A stretch of DNA of 17,760 bases from assembly GCA_017526725.1 (NCBI GenBank), contig JAFXRA010000192.1:1-17760 (forward strand), written 5' to 3'. The position numbers and the translations under genes are program-made. This document shows positions 8,301 through 13,952 of the stretch, in pieces. The stretch comes from Candidatus Rifleibacteriota bacterium. Lineage in GTDB: Bacteria > Riflebacteria > Ozemobacteria > Ozemobacterales > Ozemobacteraceae. The notes beneath the pieces are model-generated. The model was not told the DNA's origin. It saw only the letters and a program-made list of their open reading frames with translations, and made no database searches. Within the stretch, counting starts at the first letter, position 1. The number at the start of each line of letters is the position of its first letter.

Positions 8301-8516
8301 AGACTGGCTTGCATCAAATATGTCTGTATCTATACAAAGCAAATCAATAAAATCAGGTAAAGCAGGTTCGCTGCCGTTCTGTTCGTAAGCTTTTCTAATT
8401 TGAGGACTCTTTAAAAAAGTTTCCTTGAAGTTCATTAAAGCTTTTTTGCCGGTTCCGCCTAGACCTACTATTAAAGCCGGATTTAAAGCAATTCTGTTTT
8501 CAAAATTAACACTCAT
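5391..8516 (-). CDS. Large tubulin-like GTPase (Tubulin_2 family)
   Basis: A 1041-aa protein whose N-terminal ~350 residues form a tubulin/FtsZ-type nucleotide-binding fold. Seen directly: a glycine loop at 18-23 (GLGGTG), an acidic DTD at 63-65 like the T2 loop of FtsZ, and the tubulin signature at 193-199 (CGGSGAG, matching GG[TS]G[AST]G). Family knowledge: long proteins of this type (Pfam Tubulin_2) occur in diverse bacteria and have been proposed to act in membrane remodelling. The remaining ~650 residues are mostly charged helices, with Lys/Glu-rich coiled-coil-like stretches around 560-680, and have no recognised catalytic motif. The start at 8516 is chosen because GGGAG lies 8 nt upstream; an in-frame TTG 30 bp earlier has no such site. 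There is no signal peptide, so it is cytoplasmic. An extended -10 promoter precedes it. Whether it polymerises is unknown. Confidence 0.85.
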   Translation of the reverse strand: MSVNFENRIALNPALIVGLGGTGKKALMNFKETFLKSPQIRKAYEQNGSEPALPDFIDLLCIDTDIFDASQSEKEEADPAIKLKESEYHQINIQNAGQITNNLDTDTYGYLYEWFPQKLKSYIGQISQGAHQFRFTGRFGIFVDIQKIFSLLKSKISKIMARGNVNQDDIIVPLTNKQGQILTPEFYVVGSMCGGSGAGMFMDMAYLLKMAYYQLSGGKGKPSIIGIELTPEAFTQIAIDPNVNSTGRIEGNGYAALAETYYFMNKEKFPPTQSAKDIIAQDRRNKFMVNYGPIGKSNDSTTYGTIAEEPPFDQCYLLGTSNMDDIPTYYAIASELIFTKLATQLRQAQNSMLDNASQILGQLNSDLEGKQLKCFSSAGFKSFYYPLDIIRNLYTYKLSMDLNYWLKQSMDRILLDSMVQDFAENNPSVLDLTPEGLLALSKEIVNRKDYWDNPRFHTVKGSNKPKPKEKDHEFLLRQIEEANADHIKKDDMRAQLRVKFEGAAAKAGESLKEKVIEIVNNPDLGAQVAIDFLVAFEKYLTRYPKDQMARKVTEIKGKLDKEKREFAEECIRLKEKLTGFTGLGIKLKAFFGTQLKEDKDSFSKESKEANDMEYEMFCMTCVEDFLKYLNVQAQNIRKKLEVFNFKLNQISKDGNLEREYERCLELIKPYSKVQKFIRTYIFEERDIEPFYKYLLGDLTNNDIEGDFLVKLDLKKNWDKYTDHETCNLEEEIVKYCNNVIQRRLFGGIEDFIHWKDSEKKGFKKSLVESLMNQATPLVTLNDRGNNQPQRMNIVTLGIADENSQLAVEIKDTLRKGDIGVSIAPTRNPYEISLLQTLHGIAPYNLSSIAQWHTLYRKNNAKINCHAIMNNDAYPILWASYSLIPAKKLEEHFMVYLLLRYELWADEKLKKHGIEFNPELVQFELWYQQDKPQPMGRTLIELFDYLKNNTMGLYLIRTVYSEYWKTLPFPKQCEFVRRYLPFIAAKVKRIEEAIEQEIKKNHEVKASSDELLSIKRGILKILQDYNDQFNTILSQRQTTTLG

Positions 8517-8552
8517 TTTTAACGCTCCCGAAATATGACTAGTCAAAATTGT

Positions 8553-8581
8553 AGTATACCAAGTTTCTGTTATTCAAGCAA
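8553..8581 (-). promoter_or_regulatory. Promoter of the tubulin-like gene
   Basis: On the minus strand, TTGCTT (8581-8576) and TATACT (8558-8553) are separated by 17 nt. A TG one base before the -10 makes it an extended -10 promoter. The start is expected near 8546, giving a leader of about 30 nt. This also argues against the upstream TTG start, which would lie at the transcript's 5' end. Confidence 0.65.
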
Positions 8582-8639
8582 TTAATAAGTTTTAAATCCT
8601 AAAACTAAAAACTTTAATTAACAAAACTAACTATAAAAT

Positions 8640-8688
8640 TTGTCATTTATATATTAATGTTGTAAACTTAATAAAACTAACATAAATA
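8640..8688 (+). promoter_or_regulatory. Overlapping candidate promoters for the BMP-type gene
   Basis: Two sigma-70-like pairs overlap. TTGTCA (8640-8645) and TAAACT (8663-8668) are 17 nt apart; TTGTAA (8660-8665) and TAAATA (8683-8688) are also 17 nt apart. The region is very AT-rich, so at least one may be fortuitous. Both point to the binding-protein gene. Confidence 0.5.
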
Positions 8689-8724
8689 TCTTTAGTTTAA
8701 GAGACTATTTTTGGAGTTATATAA

Positions 8725-9674
8725 ATGAAGTTAAGACTGATTTTTGCAGTAACCTTATTAGTTGCTTTACTTTCTGGGTCTTTGTATGCCGCGCCGCTGA
8801 CAATCGGTATTGTTCTCTCTACAGGCGGACTTAATGATGGCTCTTTTAATGATGCAGCATATGAAGGGGTTATGCTGCTGCGTAAAGAAGGTGCACTGGT
8901 TGAAGTTGTAGATCCAGGCTCTATTAGTGGTATAGAACCAGCTCTTAGATATTTCTGCAAAAGAAAACTTGATATGGTTTGTGCTGTCGGACTCTTTGCA
9001 AACGAAGCAGTTAGACATGTTTCCAATGAATTCCCAGAAACTAAAATTGTTCTTATCGACTCTGTAGTTTCTGCACCAAATGTTCTCTCTATTTTGTTTG
9101 ATGAAGAACAGGGCTCTTTCTTTGCAGGAGCTTTTGCTGCTTTGGTTAGTAAAAAAGGCTGCGTTGGTTTCCTGGGCGGTATGGAATCTCCTGTAATTGC
9201 CAGTTTTGAAAAAGGTTTCAAGAATGGGGCAGTATTCGTAAATCCTAATATTAAGTTGCTTCCAGATATCTTGGCAATTCTCCAGATGCTTTTGATATGG
9301 TTGATAAAGCTGAAAAAGTTGGTGCTGAAATTAATCAGGAAGGCGCTGATATTATATATCACGCTGCAGGTAAGAGCGGATTAGGCTTGATTGCTGCAGC
9401 TCGCCGCGGTGACTTCTATGTTATTGGTGTTGATTCTGACCAGAGCAAGGCTGCACCTGGCAAAGTTGCTGCAAGCGTTGTAAAGAGAATAGATATTGCT
9501 CTTGTTAAAGCAGTTGAAGTATTGAAAAAAGGCAGTTTTAATGGCGGTGTTTGGACTCTTGGCCTTCAGGATCATGGAATTGAACTTGCTTATTCCAGAT
9601 TCAACCGTGATTTAATTACTCACGAAATTAGTTTGAAGTTAGACGAAATAGAAGATTTCTTAATCAACAAATAA
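8725..9674 (+). pseudogene. Periplasmic BMP/Med-type binding protein, split by a one-base frameshift
   Basis: Two overlapping frames together encode one ~316-aa protein of the BMP family (Pfam Bmp; PnrA/Med-type, nucleoside-binding in known members), near its usual 320-360 aa. Residues 1-22 form a signal peptide ending LYA-AP, with no lipobox Cys, so a soluble periplasmic form is expected. Family signatures are present on both sides of the break: GGLNDGSFNDAAYEG near residue 34 in the first frame, and GVDSDQSKAAPGKVAASVVK in the second. Frame 1 ends its homology at DIL (codon 9271-9273); the other frame resumes at GNSPDAFDMVDKAEK from 9273. Restoring one G (TTGG to TTGGG at 9273-9274) rejoins them. 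There is no slippery heptamer, so programmed frameshifting is unlikely. Both halves are otherwise intact, suggesting a sequencing error or a very recent mutation. GGAG 8 nt before the ATG supports the start. No ABC permease or ATPase is nearby. Confidence 0.85.
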
Positions 9675-9696
9675 CTCTAATATATATAATAAGAAA

Positions 9697-9755
9697 TAAA
9701 AACCATCCTGTGTACAAAAAAAATAGTAAAATGTCTTGCGGGATGGTTTTTTTAT
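9697..9755 (+). terminator. Terminator of the BMP-type gene
   Basis: AACCATCCTG (9701-9710) pairs with CGGGATGGTT (9739-9748), with one G-U pair, across a long AT-rich loop of 28 nt. A run of T residues follows to about 9753. The long loop is unusual, but the stem and T tract are clear. Confidence 0.75.
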
Positions 9756-9763
9756 CTATATAA

Positions 9764-9794
9764 TTGTAGTGATTACTATAAGTATTTTTATAAG
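9764..9794 (+). promoter_or_regulatory. Weak candidate promoter for the glycine-rich protein
   Basis: TTGTAG (9764-9769) lies 18 nt before TTATAA (9788-9793), followed by about 27 nt to the start codon. It is in the right place, after the preceding terminator, but the match is only moderate in AT-rich sequence. Confidence 0.35.
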
Positions 9795-9820
9795 TTACAT
9801 AAGGCAGGAGGTCACTTTAT

Positions 9821-10552
9821 ATGATGACAATGACTTACAACAGACGCCAAGGTCTATCTATTCTCTTGGTTCTCTCAATGATTTTCTCTATGTGGTTAAC
9901 TGTTTCTCCGATGAATCATGCTGATGCAGGTATTCTTAGTGCTGTCGGTGGAATAGCAAAAACCTTATTTGTAAATGTTGGCGCTTTAGCAGCTGGTGCT
10001 ATGACAGCAGTTGTAGGTGCTGCCGTAGGCGGTGGACCCCTTGGTATGGCTATCGGCGGTGTTGCCGGTTTCTTTATCGGTAAAAAGGTTCTTAATTGGA
10101 CTACTTCAAGCGTAGCTAATTTTGCTACAGTAGCTGGTGCTATAGGCGGTGGTTTGCTTTGCGCTGGAATGGGTTTCCCAATGCTTGCAATTGGCGTTCT
10201 TGGCGGCGGTTTAGTTTCCAGATTGCTTGTTAAAGGTATTAGTGCACTAGTTAAAAAGATTACTGGTGGCGGTTCTATTATAATAAAGAAGAGCGATATC
10301 GACCAGAAAGCTGCTGCTGCTGAAGATGCTGAAATAGCTGCTTATATGGAACAAAGAGCTGCTGCTCAACAGACTGTTTCTCAGCCTGAAACAGCAATTG
10401 ATTCTCAGACTGCTTACAACAATTACATTGCTGCATATGAAAAATATGTAACCTGCACACAGAATGGTGATGCTAAAGGCGCTAAAGCTGCTTATGAAGA
10501 TTACAGCAAAAATATGAGCCTTTATCAGTCACTTCTTAAAGCAGGTAAATAA
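9821..10552 (+). CDS. Exported glycine-zipper-like protein of unknown function
   Basis: A 243-aa protein. Residues 1-36 form a signal peptide (basic NRRQ, hydrophobic core, ending ADA before GIL). Residues 37-155 are rich in Gly, Ala and Val with small-residue periodicity (GAAVGGGPLGMAIGGVAG, then GAIGGGLLCAGMGF). This is typical of glycine-zipper segments that pack as membrane helices or in envelope lipoprotein-like proteins. A short KK-rich stretch (about 145-165) follows. The C-terminal ~80 residues are Ala/Gln/Tyr-rich and probably helical, with a YNNYIAAYEKYV / AAYEDYSKNMSLY near-repeat. A strong GGAGG lies 9 nt before the ATG. The gene is flanked by terminators on both sides, so it is monocistronic. 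No enzyme motif was seen; an envelope structural role is inference. Confidence 0.75.
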   Translation: MMTMTYNRRQGLSILLVLSMIFSMWLTVSPMNHADAGILSAVGGIAKTLFVNVGALAAGAMTAVVGAAVGGGPLGMAIGGVAGFFIGKKVLNWTTSSVANFATVAGAIGGGLLCAGMGFPMLAIGVLGGGLVSRLLVKGISALVKKITGGGSIIIKKSDIDQKAAAAEDAEIAAYMEQRAAAQQTVSQPETAIDSQTAYNNYIAAYEKYVTCTQNGDAKGAKAAYEDYSKNMSLYQSLLKAGK

Positions 10553-10583
10553 TCCTTCCTTTATATAGCTCTTTATAGTAATC

Positions 10584-10615
10584 AAAACGGCTTGTTTTAA
10601 CCAAGCCGTTTTTTT
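10584..10615 (+). terminator. Terminator of the glycine-zipper gene
   Basis: AAAACGGCTTG (10584-10594) pairs perfectly with CAAGCCGTTTT (10602-10612) over a 7-nt loop and runs into a T tract. It is 31 bp after the stop. Confidence 0.9.
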
Positions 10616-10627
10616 ATGCGAAAAATG

Positions 10628-10656
10628 TTGAATTTTTTATCCTCTAGTACTATACT
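10628..10656 (+). promoter_or_regulatory. Promoter of the Trm112-like-asnS operon
   Basis: TTGAAT (10628-10633) and TATACT (10651-10656) are separated by 17 nt, a good sigma-70 match. The start would be near 10663, 27 nt before the small ORF, whose GGAG site lies within this leader. No T-box or other amino-acid-sensing leader is visible ahead of the synthetase. Confidence 0.7.
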
Positions 10657-10689
10657 TTCAACAATTATTTTGAAGTTCGGAGCTTTTCA

Positions 10690-10869
10690 ATGTCAGTCAA
10701 TCCTGATATGCTTGAAAACATTGCATGCATAAATTGTGGCAGTGATGTTAAGTATATTGAGAAACCAGAACATCTAATTTGCAAAAAGTGCGGTAAAGAA
10801 TACCCCATTATAAACGCTATTCCGATGATGGGCGGAATTGACGACAGAGAAAAATCTTCAGAATTATAA
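10690..10869 (+). CDS. Trm112-like zinc-ribbon small protein (UPF0434/YcaR type)
   Basis: A 59-aa protein encoded just before asnS. It carries two Cys pairs, CINC at 13-16 and CKKC at 31-34, forming a zinc ribbon. The following segment [12 protein letters not shown] matches the conserved Y-P-I-x-[DN]-x-I-P-x-[ML] core of the Trm112-like family (YcaR/UPF0434). Here the usual final acidic position is Met or Gly, and the tail is acidic. In eukaryotes and archaea Trm112 activates methyltransferases; the bacterial small proteins have no firm function. GGAG 7 nt before the ATG and a good promoter 34-62 bp upstream support real expression. A 41-bp gap without a terminator links it to asnS. In many proteobacteria this family sits beside lipopolysaccharide genes (kdsB, lpxK), so the pairing with asnS is unusual. 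Confidence 0.85.
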   Translation: MSVNPDMLENIACINCGSDVKYIEKPEHLICKKCGKEYPIINAIPMMGGIDDREKSSEL

Positions 10870-10910
10870 AAATAATACAAAATTTTGACTTTAAGCCCAA
10901 AGGAAATTCT

Positions 10911-12260
10911 ATGAAAGAATATACTCCAATAGCTGATTTCAAAAACCATGTTGGCGAAGAAGTAACCATAGCTGGCTGGTGCTACAATAAGCGCAGTTCC
11001 AAAAAGCTTTACTTCATCATCGTAAGAGACGGCAGCGCAATGTGTCAGTGTGTCGCTTTTTTGCCCAATCTTTCTGAAGAAATCGCTAAAATATGTGAAG
11101 AAATTAATCAGGAAACCTCAGTAATCGTTACTGGTAAAGTAAAGAAAGATGACCGTCAGATCGGCGGTTACGAATTAGAACTTAGCAATATTAAGATCGT
11201 TTCTCAGAGCATTGATTACCCAATCAGCCCAAAAGAACACGGTGTGGCTTTCCTTATGGAAAACAGACACTTGTGGCTCCGTTCAAAGAGACAGCATGCC
11301 ATTCTTCGAATTCGTCATCATATTGTTATGGCAATCCGCAATTTCTTTAATGAACGTGGATTCATAAATGTTGATGCACCAATATTCACTCCTAATGCCG
11401 CTGAAGGAACAACAAATCTTTTTGAAACCCAATATTTTGATCAAAAAGCTTATTTGTCTCAGAGTGGTCAGCTTTATATGGAAGCTGCTGCTATGTCTTT
11501 CGGTAAAGTTTACTGCTTTGGTCCAACTTTTAGAGCTGAAAAGAGCAAAACCAGACGTCATCTTACTGAATTTTGGATGGTTGAACCAGAAGTTGCCTAT
11601 ATGGAACTTGCTGAAGATATGGAACTTGCCGAACAGTTCGTAGAAAGTGTTGTTCAGCACGTTGTCAACAACTGCGAAGAAGAACTTAAGATTTTGGAAC
11701 GCGACGTTGAAAAGCTTAGAAAGATTAAAGCTCCTTTCTATAGAATGTCTTATGATGAAGCCTGCGAATTCCTGGCTCAGAAGAAAAAAGAATATGCCGC
11801 TTCTGATGATGAAGAAAAGCGCAAACTTGCTGAAGATATTCTTAAAGGTGGAGTTGGGGATGACCTCGGTGCTGCTGATGAAACTGTTATTGGTATAAAT
11901 CACGATAAGCCAGTTATGATTCACCGCTATCCAAGCGAAGTTAAAGCTTTCTATATGAAGGAAGATCCGGAACACAAAGGCCGTGTTCTCTGTTTCGATA
12001 TGATTGCTCCTGAAGGCTATGGCGAAATAATTGGCGCCAGCGAACGTGAAGCTGATATAGAAGTTCTTGAATCAAAGATTAAAAAAGCTGGTATGAGCCT
12101 TGAACCATTCAAATGGTATCTTGATATAAGACGCTACGGCTCTGTTCCTCATTCTGGTTTCGGTTTGGGTATCGAAAGAACAGTAGCTTGGATTTGCAGC
12201 CTGACTCACGTTAGAGAAACAATCCCATTCCCAAGAATGATGGATAAGATTTGGCCGTGA
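10911..12260 (+). CDS. asnS: Asparaginyl-tRNA synthetase
   Basis: A 449-aa class IIb synthetase that charges tRNA-Asn with asparagine using ATP in the cytoplasm. Residues 1-105 are the OB-fold anticodon-binding domain ([15 protein letters not shown]). The catalytic core has motif 1 around 130-157, motif 2 [19 protein letters not shown] at 207-225, and motif 3 [12 protein letters not shown] at 416-427. The form KTRRHLTEF with [11 protein letters not shown] (340-350) and [10 protein letters not shown] (371-380) points to AsnRS rather than AspRS. Length is close to the usual 430-466. A charged helical stretch at about 255-325, with GGVGDDLG, sits where AsnRS proteins vary. AAAGGAAA 4 nt before the ATG is the ribosome binding site. 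Its presence suggests a direct route to Asn-tRNA, without relying only on GatCAB transamidation. Confidence 0.95.
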   Translation: MKEYTPIADFKNHVGEEVTIAGWCYNKRSSKKLYFIIVRDGSAMCQCVAFLPNLSEEIAKICEEINQETSVIVTGKVKKDDRQIGGYELELSNIKIVSQSIDYPISPKEHGVAFLMENRHLWLRSKRQHAILRIRHHIVMAIRNFFNERGFINVDAPIFTPNAAEGTTNLFETQYFDQKAYLSQSGQLYMEAAAMSFGKVYCFGPTFRAEKSKTRRHLTEFWMVEPEVAYMELAEDMELAEQFVESVVQHVVNNCEEELKILERDVEKLRKIKAPFYRMSYDEACEFLAQKKKEYAASDDEEKRKLAEDILKGGVGDDLGAADETVIGINHDKPVMIHRYPSEVKAFYMKEDPEHKGRVLCFDMIAPEGYGEIIGASEREADIEVLESKIKKAGMSLEPFKWYLDIRRYGSVPHSGFGLGIERTVAWICSLTHVRETIPFPRMMDKIWP

Positions 12261-12275
12261 TTTAAAGCTTAAAAC

Positions 12276-12316
12276 AAAAAGCCTCAAACCTATATAAGGG
12301 ATTGAGGCTTTTTTTA
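12276..12316 (+). terminator. asnS terminator
   Basis: AAAAAGCCTCAA (12276-12287) pairs with TTGAGGCTTTTT (12302-12313), with a few inner pairs and an AT-rich loop, followed by a T tract. It ends the rightward transcript ahead of the converging LRR gene. Confidence 0.9.
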
Positions 12317-12343
12317 TGCTTTGATTTACAACCTTTTAAAAGC

Positions 12344-12383
12344 AATAAAAAAGGCTTAGACAATAATTTATCTAAGCCTTTTT
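12344..12383 (-). terminator. Terminator of the LRR gene
   Basis: A perfect 13-bp stem (12348-12360 with 12371-12383, core GGCTTAGA) has a 10-nt loop. On the minus strand a U run follows. It lies 13 bp after the LRR stop. It is separate from the asnS hairpin, so this convergent junction has two back-to-back terminators. Confidence 0.88.
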
Positions 12384-12396
12384 ACGATTACTTATT

Positions 12397-13809
12397 TTAC
12401 CACATGTTTACATACATGTTCTTGGTGTCTTTAAGTTCTTTAACTAAATCTTCGCTGATTGCGCCCTTAGATAAAGTAACTCTTGTTTTGTCTGGTAATT
12501 CTTTTAAGAAATCGTAATTAGTAATTCCTTCACATTTCTGAAGTGTTAGACTTTCGAGTTTGGGGAAACTCTTTGCTATGTTTGCAACATTAGCAACTTT
12601 CATTTCTCTGATTTCAAGTTTTCTTGTCTGCGGAGCAACGATTGTTGCAATATCAAATGCTTTATCATCATTGGTATTTACTTTGCTAAGAGTGATTTCT
12701 TCCAAGTCTTCACCAGTTTTGCTCAAATCTTTGATTTGAACTTTTTCAAAGGCTACTTTTTTAAGATTTTTCATATTGGCAAGAATTGAAGTATCTATAG
12801 CAGTTTCTGGAGAATTGTGGTCTTTAATATCTTTAATATATAATTCTTTCATGTTGGTCAGATTGCCAAGACCGTCGATATTAGTCAATACGTCAATACC
12901 TTCAAGAGTTAATTCTTTCAATGTTTTGGCTTTACCTAACTTAGCGCCGTCAATTTTCTTTCTATGAGACCAGAATCTGATTTTTTCAATAGTAGAATTT
13001 TCTAAGGTTTCAAGGTCTTCAATTTCTTCTCCTAAGAACTTAATTGATTTGATATTTGGCAGATCTTTCAGGAAAGCTACAGAAGTCATCTTTTCTGTTA
13101 AACCAGCATGAATATTTACCAAAGATTTGATTTCTGCAAGCTTGTTGTAGTCAAGAGTTGCATCTTTATTTGGCTTAGTAGCATAAACACAAATATCTCT
13201 TAATTTGGTTAAAGGAGCTAAGTGGCTGAAATCATCTACGTTAGTTCCGTAAAGATCTAAGTCTTCAACATTAACCAGAGTCTTTAATGGGCTTATTGTG
13301 TTGGATTGAATAGTGCTCATATAAGTACTGACTTTTTTCAAATTAATGCAGCTTGAAAGTGGAGCCAAGTCTTTTATTATTGTGCCACTCATTCTAAATT
13401 CAACAAGTTTTGTATTCCCTTCTAATGCGGATAAGTCCATTGGTTCTTTGAAATCCCAAGATCCGCTGTAGCTTATTTCTTCAAGATTTGGCATTTCTTT
13501 GATAAAATCAAGGTTTGTAAGATTGACGCCGCTAAAGCTAATCTTTTTTACATTTGGGAAAGTTTTAATAGCTTTTAATGCCTGTTCTACAGGAACTTTA
13601 TAAAAAGATAAGGAAGCTTTTGAATAGTCTGCATTTTGGTTGCTTTCAAATTTTTCTTTTACCTTAGCAATAATTTCATCTGAACAATCTTCATTAATAC
13701 TAATAGAAGTTGAGTAAGCGCTCCAAGAAGGTGAAGCCTGAAGAGCAGAAGCACCAGCAATAATTGCTGCAGAAACAAAAGCGATAGCAGTTAACTTTTT
13801 AAAATTCAT
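12397..13809 (-). CDS. Secreted leucine-rich-repeat protein (internalin-like repeats)
   Basis: A 470-aa protein with a signal peptide at residues 1-26 (KK, hydrophobic core, ending LQA-SP). From about 85 onward it is built of leucine-rich repeats of 20-25 residues, with the spacing LxxLxxLxxLxxN/T typical of internalin-type bacterial LRRs. Examples are NVEDLDLYGTNVDDFSHLAP, NMKELYIKDI and KLESLTLQKCEGITNYDFLK. The repeats are degenerate, mixing short beta-strand units with Asp/Lys-rich turns, and continue almost to the C-terminus. No LPXTG, lipobox or transmembrane anchor follows, so it is probably periplasmic or released. AGGAG 6 nt before the ATG supports the start. The gene is monocistronic, with its own promoter and terminator. 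Binding to a protein partner is inferred from LRR folds; the target is not visible. Confidence 0.85.
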   Translation of the reverse strand: MNFKKLTAIAFVSAAIIAGASALQASPSWSAYSTSISINEDCSDEIIAKVKEKFESNQNADYSKASLSFYKVPVEQALKAIKTFPNVKKISFSGVNLTNLDFIKEMPNLEEISYSGSWDFKEPMDLSALEGNTKLVEFRMSGTIIKDLAPLSSCINLKKVSTYMSTIQSNTISPLKTLVNVEDLDLYGTNVDDFSHLAPLTKLRDICVYATKPNKDATLDYNKLAEIKSLVNIHAGLTEKMTSVAFLKDLPNIKSIKFLGEEIEDLETLENSTIEKIRFWSHRKKIDGAKLGKAKTLKELTLEGIDVLTNIDGLGNLTNMKELYIKDIKDHNSPETAIDTSILANMKNLKKVAFEKVQIKDLSKTGEDLEEITLSKVNTNDDKAFDIATIVAPQTRKLEIREMKVANVANIAKSFPKLESLTLQKCEGITNYDFLKELPDKTRVTLSKGAISEDLVKELKDTKNMYVNMW

Positions 13810-13839
13810 TTCAAACTCCTTAAAATAATTTCCTTTACC

Positions 13840-13868
13840 GTTATATTACTAACTTTGAAATTAATCAA
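13840..13868 (-). promoter_or_regulatory. Promoter of the LRR gene
   Basis: On the minus strand, TTGATT (13868-13863) and TATAAC (13845-13840) are separated by 17 nt, with the start near 13833. It lies back-to-back with the rightward channel promoter in a 143-bp divergent region, so one regulator could affect both. Confidence 0.6.
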
Positions 13869-13915
13869 TATTTATTTTTTATAGTTCTTTTATTTATCTA
13901 TGGTTATGAATTAAC

Positions 13916-13944
13916 TTGCCATAATAGCTTTTATGAAATAAAAT
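13916..13944 (+). promoter_or_regulatory. Promoter of the channel operon, implying a leaderless mRNA
   Basis: TTGCCA (13916-13921) and TAAAAT (13939-13944) are separated by 17 nt. The start codon begins only 9 bp after the -10 box, so transcription would begin at or within 2 nt of the ATG. No Shine-Dalgarno precedes the ATG, consistent with leaderless translation. Confidence 0.6.
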
Positions 13945-13952
13945 AGCTAATT

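Noticed and set aside
2350..8516. The tubulin-TPR-hfq stretch as an antiphage or plasmid-partition system
   Set aside because: There is no DNA-binding partner, centromere-like repeat, nuclease or toxin nearby; hfq has its own promoter and is a housekeeping gene.
9265..9280. Programmed -1 frameshift in the BMP-type gene
   Set aside because: There is no X-XXY-YYZ slippery heptamer at the junction, and the family is not known for recoding.
8697..9362. 221-aa open frame on the minus strand across the BMP gene
   Set aside because: It is antisense to a gene with clear family motifs and signal peptide, is Ser/Thr/Pro-rich with no recognisable domain, and has no ribosome binding site.
10663..10910. 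T-box riboswitch controlling asnS
   Set aside because: No T-box sequence, specifier loop or antiterminator is present; the leader is occupied by the small ORF.
10665..10949. 94-aa minus-strand frame over the Trm112-like gene
   Set aside because: The + strand carries the zinc-ribbon protein with promoter and SD, which explains the interval; the minus frame has no family match.
11283..11975. 230-aa antisense open frame inside asnS
   Set aside because: It is a shadow of the synthetase's codon pattern; the sense protein has all class II motifs.
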